Assembly: GCF_031877795.1 (NCBI RefSeq)
Contig: NC_133934.1
Coordinates: 106,022,610-106,086,609 of the forward strand
DNA from: Strix aluco
Taxonomy: Eukaryota; Chordata; Aves; Strigiformes; Strigidae
Direction of reading: 5' to 3'
Length of the DNA stretch: 64,000 bases
Positions 37,155 through 48,726 of this stretch are shown here, piece after piece (positions within the stretch are counted from its first letter, which is position 1; each line of letters starts with the position of its first letter). Under the pieces are notes generated by a model, which was given only the letters and a program-made list of their open reading frames with translations, made no database searches and was not told where the DNA came from. A program made the position numbers and the translations under genes.

Positions 37155-37766
37155 TGCCCGCGAGATGCTTGGAAATAAGTTCTCATGAGCCCGCGGCCAG
37201 GCTGCTGCGGTGCTCGCGTACCGGGGAGCTGAGGGGTGCGGGGACCCGCCAGCCGCCTGCGGCCGACCTCCCTCTGCCCGCTGCTCCCCGTGCCGGTCCC
37301 TCTCTGAGCCACCGCGGCCCCGCCATTTCCCGCTTGCGGCCATCCCCTCAAACCACCCCACGGGCCGTGTTCCCGCGGGCCCCGCTCCTCGCTCTGGGCT
37401 CAGGGGCAGGCGGAGGCGGCGACGGGGGGAGGCGGCGGGGCCGGGGCCGCCGGCAGGAGGCACTGCGGGGCCGGCGGGGAGCGGGGCCGGCGCGGAGCGG
37501 GGCCGGCGCCGGCTGGGCTGCGGCAGCCGGGCCCGGGGACGCCCCTCGGGGCTGAGCCGCTGTTCCCCCCCCCTCGGCCCTTCTCCGGCTCCGCCACCGC
37601 CAGCCTGTGCCAACCCGGGAGTCCGGGTGCCTGCCCGGAGCGCCGGCTTTGTCTGGAGGGGTGCGGTGGGAGTGTCCGCCTGGAGCGCTGCCGCCAGCGC
37701 CGGGGGCACCGGCACAAGGCACGGCCCTCGCAGAGCGGGGCTGGAGGAGGCCCGCCCGGACGGGCG
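37155..37766. promoter_or_regulatory. Orphan CpG island between JDP2 and BATF
   Basis: About 600 bp of dense GC and CpG contrasts sharply with its surroundings. It contains a tandem pair of 16-bp units (37478-37493 and 37494-37509, GGAGCGGGGCCGGCGC). No TATA box was seen. Frames of about 200 codons cross it on both strands but are compositional artefacts with no recognisable domain. It lies 3 kb past the JDP2 3' end and 13 kb before BATF, so it could be a distal promoter, a lncRNA promoter or a CpG-rich enhancer. A CR1 insertion forms its right edge. Confidence 0.6.
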
Positions 37767-38195
37767 GAGGGCTGGAGCACCCCGCCTGTGAAGAAAGGGC
37801 AGGGGAGCTGGAGTGGCTCAGCCTGGAGGAGAGAAGGCTCCGAGGAGACCTTGTTGCAGCCTTGCAGTGTTTAGAAGGGGCTTATAAGAAAGATGGAGAG
37901 GGAACTTTTACCAGTACCTGTAGTGACAGGACAACGGGCAACAGTTTTAAACTGAAAGAGGGTACTTTTAGACTGGATATAAGGAAGAAACTTTTTATGA
38001 TGAGGGTGGTGAGGCACTGGAACAGGTTGCCCAGAGAAGTTGTGGATGTCCCCTCCCTGGAGGTGTTCAAAGTCAGGTTGGACGGGGCTTTGAGCAACAT
38101 GGTCTAGTGGAAGATGACTCTGCTGGTGGCAGGGGGGGTGGACTAGATGATCTTTAAAGGTCCTGTCCAACCCAAACCTTTCTGTGATTCTATGG
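37767..38195 (+). mobile_element. CR1 non-LTR retrotransposon, 5'-truncated
   Basis: About 430 bp match the avian CR1 3' end in sense orientation. The + frame encodes the end of the CR1 reverse-transcriptase ORF, with recognisable pieces such as LVAALQCLEGAYKKDGEG, RHWNRLPREVVDVPSLEVFK and VRLDGAL before a stop at 38105. The 3' tail has GGGGGTGGACTAGATGATC, AAAGGTCCTGTCCAACCC and a terminal GTGATTCTATGG. The copy is fairly intact in frame over its short length, which suggests moderate age. No target-site duplication is evident, which is usual for CR1. Confidence 0.93.
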
Positions 38196-41100
38196 TTTGT
38201 GGTGCCGTCCCACAGTGTCAGATGGTTCTTCTCAGACACATGAGCCTGCCTGGTGTTGCTGGTGCTTCCCAGCTCAACAACCAGGACCACCAGCAGTAAC
38301 TCTCAGGGTGCCAGCAGTGCCCTCCAGCACATGCCTGTCTTCTGTTTTGTGAGATCCACATTCAGGTCATAACCCTTGTGCTCCTGCCTGCACTCCCCAA
38401 TTCAGGCAGGAGCCTTCCCCAGGTCATGATGCCACATCTTTCCTGAAGACCAGGCAGATGAGCCCCAGCACATTGCCATTTCTTAGATGCCTGTCCCAGT
38501 TCCCTGATGTTCTTCACCTAATACCCCCAGTTCCCTCTGCAAAGCCACTCTCACCTCTTCTCCCTCAGGGAAAAGTAGGTGCCACTTTGCCCCAAAGCAT
38601 CAGGCCTGAGGTGGTGCAGGAGTGATGGGCAGAGGGTTCAGCTACAGTAGGTTGGTGTGCAGCAGGAACCCGGTTTCCCCACAAGGATCCTTGGTCTTGC
38701 TAGCTCCTTCTCTGTCTTGAAACCAGCTCATCCCAGAGCAGTCAGGCAGCCCTTTGTGCTCCCCAAGGCTGTGGCTCCGCTCCTTTCCTTTCTTCTTCAC
38801 CCTCTCCCCACCCGCTGGCCCTGTGTGCTGCCCTGGGGACAAGGCCATCCAAGCCGCCTGTCACTGGCAAAGGGTACTTGGAGGCCATTACTTTGCAGTT
38901 TCTCATAGTATTGTTCTCACTTTGTGTTTGAAAAACTGCCTCCTCGCCCTTCTCGGCAGGGGCTGAGGGCAACTCCGTGACACTGCGGTAAGTGGTATTA
39001 ACTAACCTTTGCCAGTGACCTGCCTCTCTTGTTTCATTTTGAGCCAAGGGCAGCAGGTATTAATTTATCTTTGTCCTTATTGGTTCTTCTACTCAACTTG
39101 CTGGAAAACAAGCCCCAGAAATCCCCAGCCTTGATATTTACCAAGAGACACGGAAACTGCTTTGATTACCATGGGTGCCACAGTGCACTGAGCGGTGCTG
39201 GCACCTGCGTGGCCCACGGCTGGGTGGCAGGACTGGAGCTGGGGAAAACTCCTGAGCTGCCAGGATGATCACAGAGAAATGAGAAAAACCAAACACTGCT
39301 TCCCTGAACCTGGAAATATCACCTGATTCCCTGCGCCTTTGTGCAGCTTTTTTGTGATAGTTGGTTGCCAGTGATTGGAGTGTGGGGGCAAGCTAGTGGG
39401 AGGCAGGCACCAGCTGTAGGAATGGGACCATGGGCATCCCCTGGCCCCATGGAGGCACCATGCTCCTGCTGGGCTAAAAGACTGCCCCAGAGGGCAAAGC
39501 TGGGTGGGTCACTTGTCCCTAGTTAAGGGTATGAGCCTCCCCACACCGTGTGGTTGGTGGGGTGGCAGAGGACATCTCCCAGCTGGGACATGGGGGCAGG
39601 CAGGGTGGGTCCTGTCAGAGGTGTAGCCAGCCCCGCTGTCTGGGAGCTCACTGACAGTGGCTCTGCCACCAACCCTTTCCATCTGAGGAAAAAACCCTTC
39701 TCTGCAGCCAGGAGGTCTCCCTGGCTCTCGCTGAGCAGAGCCGTGGGAAGGGCTGGCACCCGTGACAGCACGGCTGGGGTTTGTCTTTTCTCTGCAGCTG
39801 AACCCCCTGGAGCAGAGGCCCGGGAGCAGCTGCTGGGAAGGGCTGGCTCCCCCACTGTGACCGGGTTTTAATTACCCGCACAACCGGTGCCTACGATGCT
39901 TCCCCAGGCCTCGGCACCCGTGGCAGCCTCGGTGGCTCTGCCTGCACGCAGCTGGGTCTCCTGCCCAGCGCAGGCACATTTCAGCTCCTCGCAGCACACA
40001 TGGGGAGAGGGCAGAGGAGGAGCTGGGGCTGGAGCTGGGACTGGCAGGGAGGCACAGAGCAGCTTGCACAGGCCAAAACTGGGCTCTGCAGCACAGGCAT
40101 CACCTGGGTCTGAGTTTGGGTTGGAGCTTGGCTGCCGGTGCAGTGTGTGGTTATGGGATGAGAGAGCTTAACATCACTGAGCCTTTGGGTTTGTCTGTCA
40201 GGGCGTGCAAGAATTTAATCCAAATTTGCTAAAGCAGTGGGCTAGCGTGGTGGTGTAAAACCCTCCACCAGATGCCCTGCTGCTGAGTTAAAGTGGGTTT
40301 ACTTTGGTTTGGCTTTTTTAAGTGGTGTGATGGACTCAAGTGTCCTCCAGGCTGGGGCATGCATTTGGCAGAGCAGGCAGCAGGTAATACTGACTGCCCA
40401 CGGCAATAAGCTCTGTGAGCAAAGCCTGCCCAGGGGTGAGGGGGTGAGCCCAGTTGTACCAAGACCACTTTAATTTTGAATAAGAGCATCTGCCAAGGGG
40501 TTTATTGCACTTCAGTCGCTTCCAAGTTTGATATAGCTTAGCCATTCTGAATGTTGCTGTGCAGACAGGCTCTCAGTTCCCCATTGGTAAAGGAATGGCT
40601 TTTCTCTCTCCAGCCTTGTGTCCAGTTGTCCATGCACAGAGTATGAGCAAGGTGCCATGGGGTTTGGGGAATGGTTAGCCCCTGGGGAGGAGGAAAAGCT
40701 CTTGTCAGTCGAGGCAGGAGATGGGTCACCATGGGTAGGACCGACAGCTCAAGGGACTCTGCCAGACAAAAAGGCCCCATGTTAGCAAGCTGATGAGCTT
40801 TTCCAGCGCTGGCTCCCAGCACTGTGAGCTGGAACTCGTAGGAAATACCAGCAAGAAGCTACTTCCAGAAGCCCGTGTGGGTCTCAGCAAAAGCAGAGTT
40901 TGGGTCTGTGTGACAGCAAGGTTTCACTGCAGCCTGTCACGTCTCAGATGAAGCTTCAGGAACAGGATTCTTTGCCAGTAACCACCACCTTATGCTGATG
41001 TTATCTAGTTTCTGCAGAATGAACTTGCTGAGTTGTCATCTGTGGCGTAGTCAGGGGAAGTCCTGACTCCTGACACTGCAGTTCCTGCCTCTGCTTTGCC

Positions 41101-44100
41101 ATGGCCCCAATTCCAGCAGCATCATCCCGGCTGGTTGGATTTGCTGGACATCTGCCTGTGCTGAAATGGCCAGGGGTTGTCAGGAGGAAGTGGGCAGCAA
41201 GGCTTTGCCACAGGCTCATGGGATCCCAAATCCAGGGAGCCTTTAGGCAGGCTAACACGTAGTTTCTGGCTGAGGATGAAATGGCTACTGACAGCTCATT
41301 GCAAGGTGATGCTGAACACCTGGTGACCAGACAGTTAACAAGAGGGGGTTTGCACTAGAGCTAATGTGTGGGTATCGGCAAGTGCTTCTCAGTACGTGGG
41401 CTACCGGCTTCTGCGACAGAGGCAAACTCCGTGGGTGCCAGGCAGAGTCACTGCTGCATTACGTAGATGTTTGCCGAGTGAGGCATCCCTTTTCTTCTGT
41501 GCAGACCTTCCTTGTAAGCAAAGTGACCTGATTCATTCACCAGCTCCAGCCATCAGATGATGGATGAGTGGCTAAGCTAGTCAAGATGCTGGTGCCTGCT
41601 GGCACTGCGGTGTGACCAGGCAGGACGATGGCATCCCATGCTGCCAGCCCAACAGGTTGGCAAAACCAAACTCACTGGTTCAAACAAACTCCCCTGGGTG
41701 CAGGCTCAAGGTGTTTGCTGTGTCTGTGAGGGAGAGGTGCAGACTTGACTTAAATGTGGCTGCAGGCACCTGCTCTGCTGCCCATAGGACACCTGCAGGT
41801 CACTGGCTCATGTGCACAAGTTTTAGGAGCAATGCAAGCTGCCAGCATACCCTGCAGGGCTGCCCTGTGTGTGACATGGAGCCTTGTTCAGGCAGGGCTT
41901 TGGGGCGCATTTCTTCACCTGATAGCAACCATCCGCTATGGCTGCAAGGGCCGGGGCTGCTCGGTGGCTGGGTTCATGCACCAGCAGCACCTCAGCATTT
42001 CTCCTAGCCACACTCTGGAGCACTCCTAATGACCAGCTGGCACCTAGGTGGTTTAGGTGAGAGTGCCAATGGGTTCAAGGCTGTGCTCCAGATTCAGGCT
42101 AGAGCTACCCAGGGTCCTGCTGACTGTGCAGCAGTGGGAAAAGGAGGATGGCTGCATGAGGAATGGGATGAAGAAGAGTACAGCCATCCTTTATAACCGT
42201 AATGCCATCATAGAGATGGCTATGGGGCAGATTTCCTGGGGTGTTGCTTCTGCTTGCCCCACTGTGAAAACAGGAGACATCCAAAGATGGGTACTGACCT
42301 AAATTACGGCTGCAGGAAAATTTCCCTATGCAGAGACTAAAAGTCCCACAAGATTAGAGCGGAAACTGGTGAAATGCTGTGCGATAGAGATGTGCAGAGC
42401 AATGTCTGGCTTAGAGATAAGTCTGTTCCTCTGCTCACCCCCTCACAAGATGTTCAAAGAAATGGAAAGACAACTCATTTCAAACTGGTAAATTGACACA
42501 CTTCTCAGAGCCGGCAAACTGGTTTGTGCAGGTGGACAAGATGCCCTGTTGGCCAACAGTTTCAGATGGCTCACAAGGGATCCGTTATTGATACGAAAAA
42601 CAAGGATACCCAAAACTCAAGTCAAAAATGGCTTAAAAAGACAGAAGATGGCACGATTCTCACACACCTACTTTGGGGTTCAGATAAAGAAAGGTGGGAA
42701 GGAGTTTCTGTCTTTTTTACGTCCCCTCTTTGAAGCCAGTGTTGGCAGTTGTTAGTGACGGAAGGAGGACTGGCTTTTCAAACCAGTGTCTTGCAGCAGC
42801 ACTGCTGGCACAGCTCTTAGGGTGCAGCACTTCTCCCTTGTTCTACCTCCAAAGCAGTGTTGGGGATGAGGTGCCACCAAGAGCCTGCAGGTCAGCTGTG
42901 TCTGGGCACTGGCGCTGGCAGCCACTGCCAAAGCCACAGGAAAAACAGCCATGCCCTGGGAGGCTGGCTAAAGAGCACCTCTGTCATGCTGGGGCACCGA
43001 AATGAGAGGGCGCAAAGCGCAGGATTGGTGGTCATCTGAAACTGTCCCCTCTCCTTCCCTTCATCCGCTGCTCTGAGCCCCCTGGGAAACTTGCGGGGGT
43101 TCACAAACCCCCTGAAATAGTCAGCACTAAGCAGGTCCTCCCTCGTGTCCAGGCAGTGGACCATAAGCCTCCTTCCTCGTGTTTCTCTCTAAAAGGTGTT
43201 GAGGAACCCTGAGCTGGCCAGGGGCTCTGGGGGACAGACCAGGCACGTGGCAGGGGCTCACCTCTGCCACTGACTCCCCTGGCAGCCCGCTCTGGGACGG
43301 GCTCTGTCCCGGAGAGCTGCCAGCTGGTGAGAGCCGTGCATGTCAGCTGGTGGATGTGCCAGCCTGGGCCAATGCAGCGCCCCGGAAGATGTGGCTTATA
43401 CACATTTGTGTGTGTTTTGATAACTCTGCCAGTGCAGTACTGCTGATCAGCACTGCTTGCACAGGCACCAAGTGTACTTTCTGCACAGCTCCCCTGCCCT
43501 TTCTTTCACAGCTGATCTGCTCCATGCTGCCTGTCCTCCCCCGTGCCGCCTCCGATGTGCTGCACTCCAGCACTGCTTGTACGAGCACCACGCAGGCCCC
43601 GGGTGCAAGCTCACTGCATGTGCGCCCATCGGCACAGCTACTTGTGCTGAACACCTCCTCCAACCACGCTGTGTGAACCGAAGGGTTTGGGAAGTACTTG
43701 TTCCCACCAAATGGGGTGGGGGGGAGGGATAACCAGTGTATACACCACCCCCCAAGCCAAAAGTGAAGCAGATCCCATTGGGGTGGGATTACAGTACTAG
43801 CATGAGTGCTGTTCACAGTCATCTCCTGCTGAGATGGGTGTCTTGGAGTCTAGCTGCAAGAACATGCCCTAAATAAGCTGTACTCAATCCCTGGGAGGCT
43901 TGAACATGTCTTATGGTGGTGGGTTGTGTTGAAGAACATTTTCCTCTGAATGGAGTCATGGAGCAGCCACATAATACACTCAAGAGTCATGTATTAATTT
44001 AAGAGACAAGTAATGTGTTCACCCCCACCCCCATACCATGGGGCGGGCATGGCTGCAACCAGTGCCCAGTGAACATCAAATGCCCCATCAGGCTGTGGTC

Positions 44101-45639
44101 ATCCCCTGGGAGCACAATTTTTGCTGCTTGGTTGCTGTGGTTGGATTCGCTACAGCACTAGCAGAGGCCCAAGGTTGGATCCTGCTGCCACAGTGAAAGG
44201 GCTATACAGCCACATGTGTCTCCTACTCTTGTAGAACCTGGAAATGTGCACGCTGGGCAACACAAAGGAAGCTGGGGCTATGGCCCCTTACCAGCACCGG
44301 TAAGTATACCGGTGGATCAGCCCTTCTGGTTAAACGGGTCACTGCTCTTCCTCTTTGGGCCTTCCCCATCATCACCAAACGAGACTGCCACCGAGATGAG
44401 TCAAACTGTCAGACAACATCTGCACCCTCCACACGCCCAGTCCATGCGCTTGGATAGTTCAACCGGTGGGCTCAGCCCAGGCAGCGGAAGCAAAGAAGCC
44501 CTGGTTGACTGGGGGGGGTGTCTGGCGGCCGAGCCTTTTCAGTGCCCCAAGCATGTATGTATCCAATGTGGCTGGGTGGACCAGTTCATTTCTGACCAGA
44601 TCCCAGAAACTAGACAGGGACTGTGAAGACAACAGTGAGAGAAGGTTTGGCCTTAAATGGATGTACTCTACTAGGATTTGGGATCTGCTGACCCGGAGAG
44701 TCATGTAAGTGCACATCCGAGTACTTGCTCATGAGCTGCTAAATCCTTGCCAGGAACAGATTAGACGTTGCTCAACTAATTACCCAACCAGTAAAGGACA
44801 GGAGGAGACTGTGGTTCATCCCTTCAATAGCTGGGGTGAACTCTAAGTATCTGTGTCTTGAGACTCAAACTTCTGTATCTGTTAGAGGTCAGACCCTGAC
44901 AACCTTCTGACAACCCTTCAGCTGAGAGGCGCTGGCCAGGCTTGCTCTTCCCCTGCAAAGGGGTCACACGGACCCCAGCTACCTGGAGCTCTGTCCATAT
45001 CTGGAAAGCTAGCACATCTGGTGTTTCCTTTCCATAGTTTCCTTATTTTAAAACATAGACATAAAGCCATTATTTTAATGACATTCAAAAAAAATATTCA
45101 AGTGGCAAAGCCAAGTACTGAAGACCTAGGAATTGCCAGAAACGGGTTTGCCTGGGCAACCTATCTTCAGCTGTTTTGTGCATATGTTCACCTCCTGCAT
45201 CTTGCCCTGGATTGCCACCCCTCCAGCACGCAGGCTGGACCTCAGCTGGAGGGACTGATGAGCTGGTTAGCCAGGCTGCCTCCTTTCTTAGCAGGGCTGA
45301 GAAACTCCAATCCAGTCAGTGAAGCAAGGGACTGCAGAAAGAAAGGAAGGTGTCCTGAGCAGACACTTGGTGCCTCCCTGGAGAGCTGGGTCTGTGTCTG
45401 CCCCTGCCTCGAAGTTACTCTGTGAGTCGGTGAGCCGCATAAGCAAGAGCTTTCACAGGAGCAGACACATCTTCCTCATTTGCCGGAGCTGATTTACAGA
45501 AGTGCTAAAAGTTTGCAGCTGCAGTCGGACATCAGGAGCTGAGGTTTGGTTAAATAAAGTGCTATATAGAGCCAAAACCACTGAAAAAAATTAGATTCTA
45601 GTTGATTCAAACTGTATGTACAAAATGAATGAGTACTCA

Positions 45640-45692
45640 TGATCTAAATCTCTCTTTGTCTCTTGTTTTACAATTGTTAAATGGGATAACTC
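45640..45692 (+). mobile_element. MIR-like CORE-SINE tail relic
   Basis: The sequence around CTCTCTTTGTCTC, TTGTTTTACAATTG and TTAAATGGGATAA follows the order of the MIR tail, which reads CTCTGTGCCTCAG, then a TCTGTAAAATGGGGATAA-like end. It is heavily diverged and only about 50 bp long, so the assignment is tentative. Confidence 0.35.
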
Positions 45693-46426
45693 CACCCCTG
45701 CACCTGAAAAGGTGGCTGGCAAAACAGCCTCATTAATAGCCCTGGAGCACTCAGTGTTGAAGCGATGAGCACAACAAAGAGTCTGTGAAGAAATGGAAAA
45801 GCAGGATATCAAAGCAGGCTCTGACCACAGGACAGTGATGAAGGTAATGCAGCTGTCCCGGGGGGGCAACTTTTGTGGATCATGCAGTTATAGAGCCTAT
45901 CATGTTATGTGGCACAAGGGTGTAAAGGCAGCGTGCTTAAGGGAGCTAATTCTGGGATTTCCATACTTCTGTGTGCTTGACTTTTACAGTCCTTGTCATT
46001 TATCAAACATTCAGGGTGTATAGTACCTGTTTCCTGTACATTGGTAGGTTGTGTCCAAGAAGGACTGAAAGTGTTGGTGTGATGGGTGTTTACTCTCTGC
46101 TAGGTGGGATGAATTTGGTGGGGCTATGCTCGAGCTCTCCTGCCACAACCTCGCTCTCACAGTCACCCAGCTCAGCTGAGGTGAAATAGCCCTGGTGATG
46201 GAGACAAGCCATCCTGTCTGCCAGGGAAGTTGCTCACATCGCAGACAGGACCAACACGTGCTGACAGAGTGGGACATGGCAAAAACTTGTCTGGTAGAGA
46301 GCAAGGATTTTGTTCAACACTACCATTCACTTAACATCTCTTAGCACCAAATTCCACACAAATGTCTTCAAACTCATGAGGAATGAGAAACAAATTGTTG
46401 CAATTGTCCAAATATTGTAAGAAATT

Positions 46427-46434
46427 ATTTGCAT
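46427..46434 (+). promoter_or_regulatory. Octamer motif (ATTTGCAT) in AT-rich block
   Basis: A perfect POU/octamer site lies in an AT-rich 150-bp block about 4.7 kb upstream of the BATF start codon. OCT1/OCT2 use this motif in lymphoid genes, which fits BATF expression, but a chance occurrence is easily possible. Confidence 0.2.
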
Positions 46435-48678
46435 AAAATGCTGCATGCGAAGTAGAAACAACCTCGGTGGTTTACAGGAGGCTGAAGTTGGTAGCTGCTC
46501 TAGATTGGATTTTTAAATAGCACTATGCACTGAATGGTCATGCAAACAAGACGGGTGAGATGGATGGGGTGAGATGCAGTTTCGAACGTTGCTGCTGTAA
46601 GCCTGCAGCAGGTGAGACGGCTGGAGCAGCAGGTTTACAAGGAAACTCTACCAACCACCTGTGCTGAGGAAGCCGTTGGGACAGGTGGGATGTAAGAACA
46701 TTTCTGGGCTTTGGAGGCAAAGGGACTGCCTGCAGTTAAGGCTGAGAAATGCCCTGTGTGCTCTCTAGGCTCTGAGGAGCCCATCTTAGTAGCTTTTTTT
46801 TAAAAAAAAATTTCTTTATTTAAACCCTGGAAACATAACTAACCCATCTTAGAGGCAGGATTCAACCTGGATCCTTTCCAACAGAGGTTTGTTCCCAGCC
46901 ACTTCATCGGAAGGGGCTTGAATAACTTTCCTGAACTGTCCATCCCAAGGTCTTCCTAACCTCATCTTGCTTCGAACCTTTCCTGCTGCAGTTGGAGCCC
47001 AGGGCTTCTTACCCTGCACTGGCGGCACAGAAAACAGCTGACCACCCTTTCCATTACAACATACCAAAGACTGCTCCTTCCTCCCCACCCACTTCCCACC
47101 CCCAAGACTTCTCTTTTCTAGGCTAAATGGTCCCAACTTCTTCACTCCTTTCTCTTAGCACAAGATTTCTGTGTATTTATCCTTTGTATTGTTTTCTTCT
47201 GGACCTGGGACTCTGAACGGTCCTGACCCTGCACAGGCAACGCAGGGAAGTCAATCTCCTGTCTTGCACCCAGCACCCCAGGCCAACAGCCAGCCCCTTT
47301 GCGACACCTCTGCACTGCTGGTGAACTTCAGTTTACGATGCTCTGCAACCCCCAGATTTTTCCCTGCCATTCTGCTGCCCAGTCGGTTATTCCCCAGTTC
47401 TTCTGCCTACATCTCGCTTTGCTTTACATTTGCATTTGTTCTTGCTGAACTGCATCTTGCTGATTTCAAACCATTTCTCTGGCAGTCAAGATCACGCTAA
47501 GCCCGGCCCATGCAGACAGTCTGTTCCAGAGAGAACAGGACTCCCTTCAGCACTGCTGTTATTCAGAAGGGACAAACACAGAACTGAATGGCCCCATCCT
47601 TCCCCTAAAAACCTCTGGAAATATGGCTGCTTCATCAAGCTGTCGGTATAGCAGTAACTTGTGAGTTCATCCAGTGCCACTGACAGCAATTTCACAGCTA
47701 CTGTGATTAAGATCAAGAAACCTAAATGATCCCAGAGAGAAAGTCAGGGGATGTTATTCATGGTGTAAATTTAGTCACCTAAATCAAGCACAGAGACTAG
47801 GAGGCTGGGTTCTGAGGCTCCCGTGACAGCAGGGGAAAGGGAGAGCCTGGGGAGGAACAGCAGGATATCAGCTCCCTGTGTTTTGCCTGGTCAGGGCAGC
47901 ACCCAGAGAGCCATGTGCAGACGCTGGTGGAACCACACTGATGGTTTCTGCTGCTCTGGCTTGGGAGATAGCAGCTCTCTCTGGAGAAACAGCACAGGGC
48001 ACTGCCTATGAGGAGGCAACATGGGTCCTGCCCAGCCCAGGGGAGCTCTGTGAAGACTCTGCCCACCTTCCCACCAGGAGACACTGGCTCATTTACAGCA
48101 CACTTATTCATTGCTCATAAGTGACAGGAATTCATTAGCATCATAGCCAGCTTAATGGCGAGGAGTGTGTTTGGGCTAGGAGGGAAGAGGGATGCTCTCT
48201 TACTCCCACTCAGCAAGACCAAGTGTCCAAACCTTGTCCTAAAATGTCATGCTCTCCTGAGATTTCTTCATCAGCTGTTAATAAAAGCCCAGTGCTGGGC
48301 AAAACAGGGTGCAACTCAAAACTTTCATCCTTGGATCAAAGAATAGCCTTTCCCATAGCCACGTTCTGGCCAGTTTTGTACTGACCATCCAGCTCCTGCC
48401 GGGACACCCAGCTTCCCTGCACCGCCTCCTGCCAATGCATCCGCCGCCTTCCCGATCATCTCCCTTCAGCTGCTCACCTTGCTAGATACAAAAGGAGGGA
48501 ATTCAGCTTATGTGCCCAATAAAGGAACAAGGATATTTTTCCCTGAGGAAGGAGCTCCCTCTGTCCTGCCCTGAGCAATAGCAGCCTGTAGAGCAGAGTG
48601 GGCCAGGCAATCTCTGAGGCCCGCTCGCCGGCAGAGGAGTGTGGTTTTCCTCGGGAGAGCAGGAATCCAGAAGTGTGC

Positions 48679-48726
48679 TTCCTGGAAAGGAAGTGCCGCA
48701 CGGGGTTGCAGAGTTCAGAGGAAGTG
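48679..48726. promoter_or_regulatory. BATF: Candidate STAT/ETS (PU.1) element upstream of BATF
   Basis: Within 48 bp lie TTCCTGGAA (48679-48687, a palindromic STAT site), GGAAGTG (48689-48695, ETS) and GAGGAAGTG (48718-48726, PU.1-type). The cluster is 2.4 kb upstream of the BATF start codon. BATF is a reported STAT3 target and is expressed in lymphoid and myeloid cells where PU.1 acts, so an enhancer is plausible. This is motif evidence only. Confidence 0.3.

Noticed and set aside
36938-37791. Frames of about 190-205 codons over the second CpG island
   Set aside because: Compositional artefacts of CpG-rich sequence; frames are equally open on both strands, and one runs into the CR1 insertion.
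46794-46810. T8 followed by A9, a perfect A/T palindrome
   Set aside because: Simple homopolymer junction; no other signal around it.
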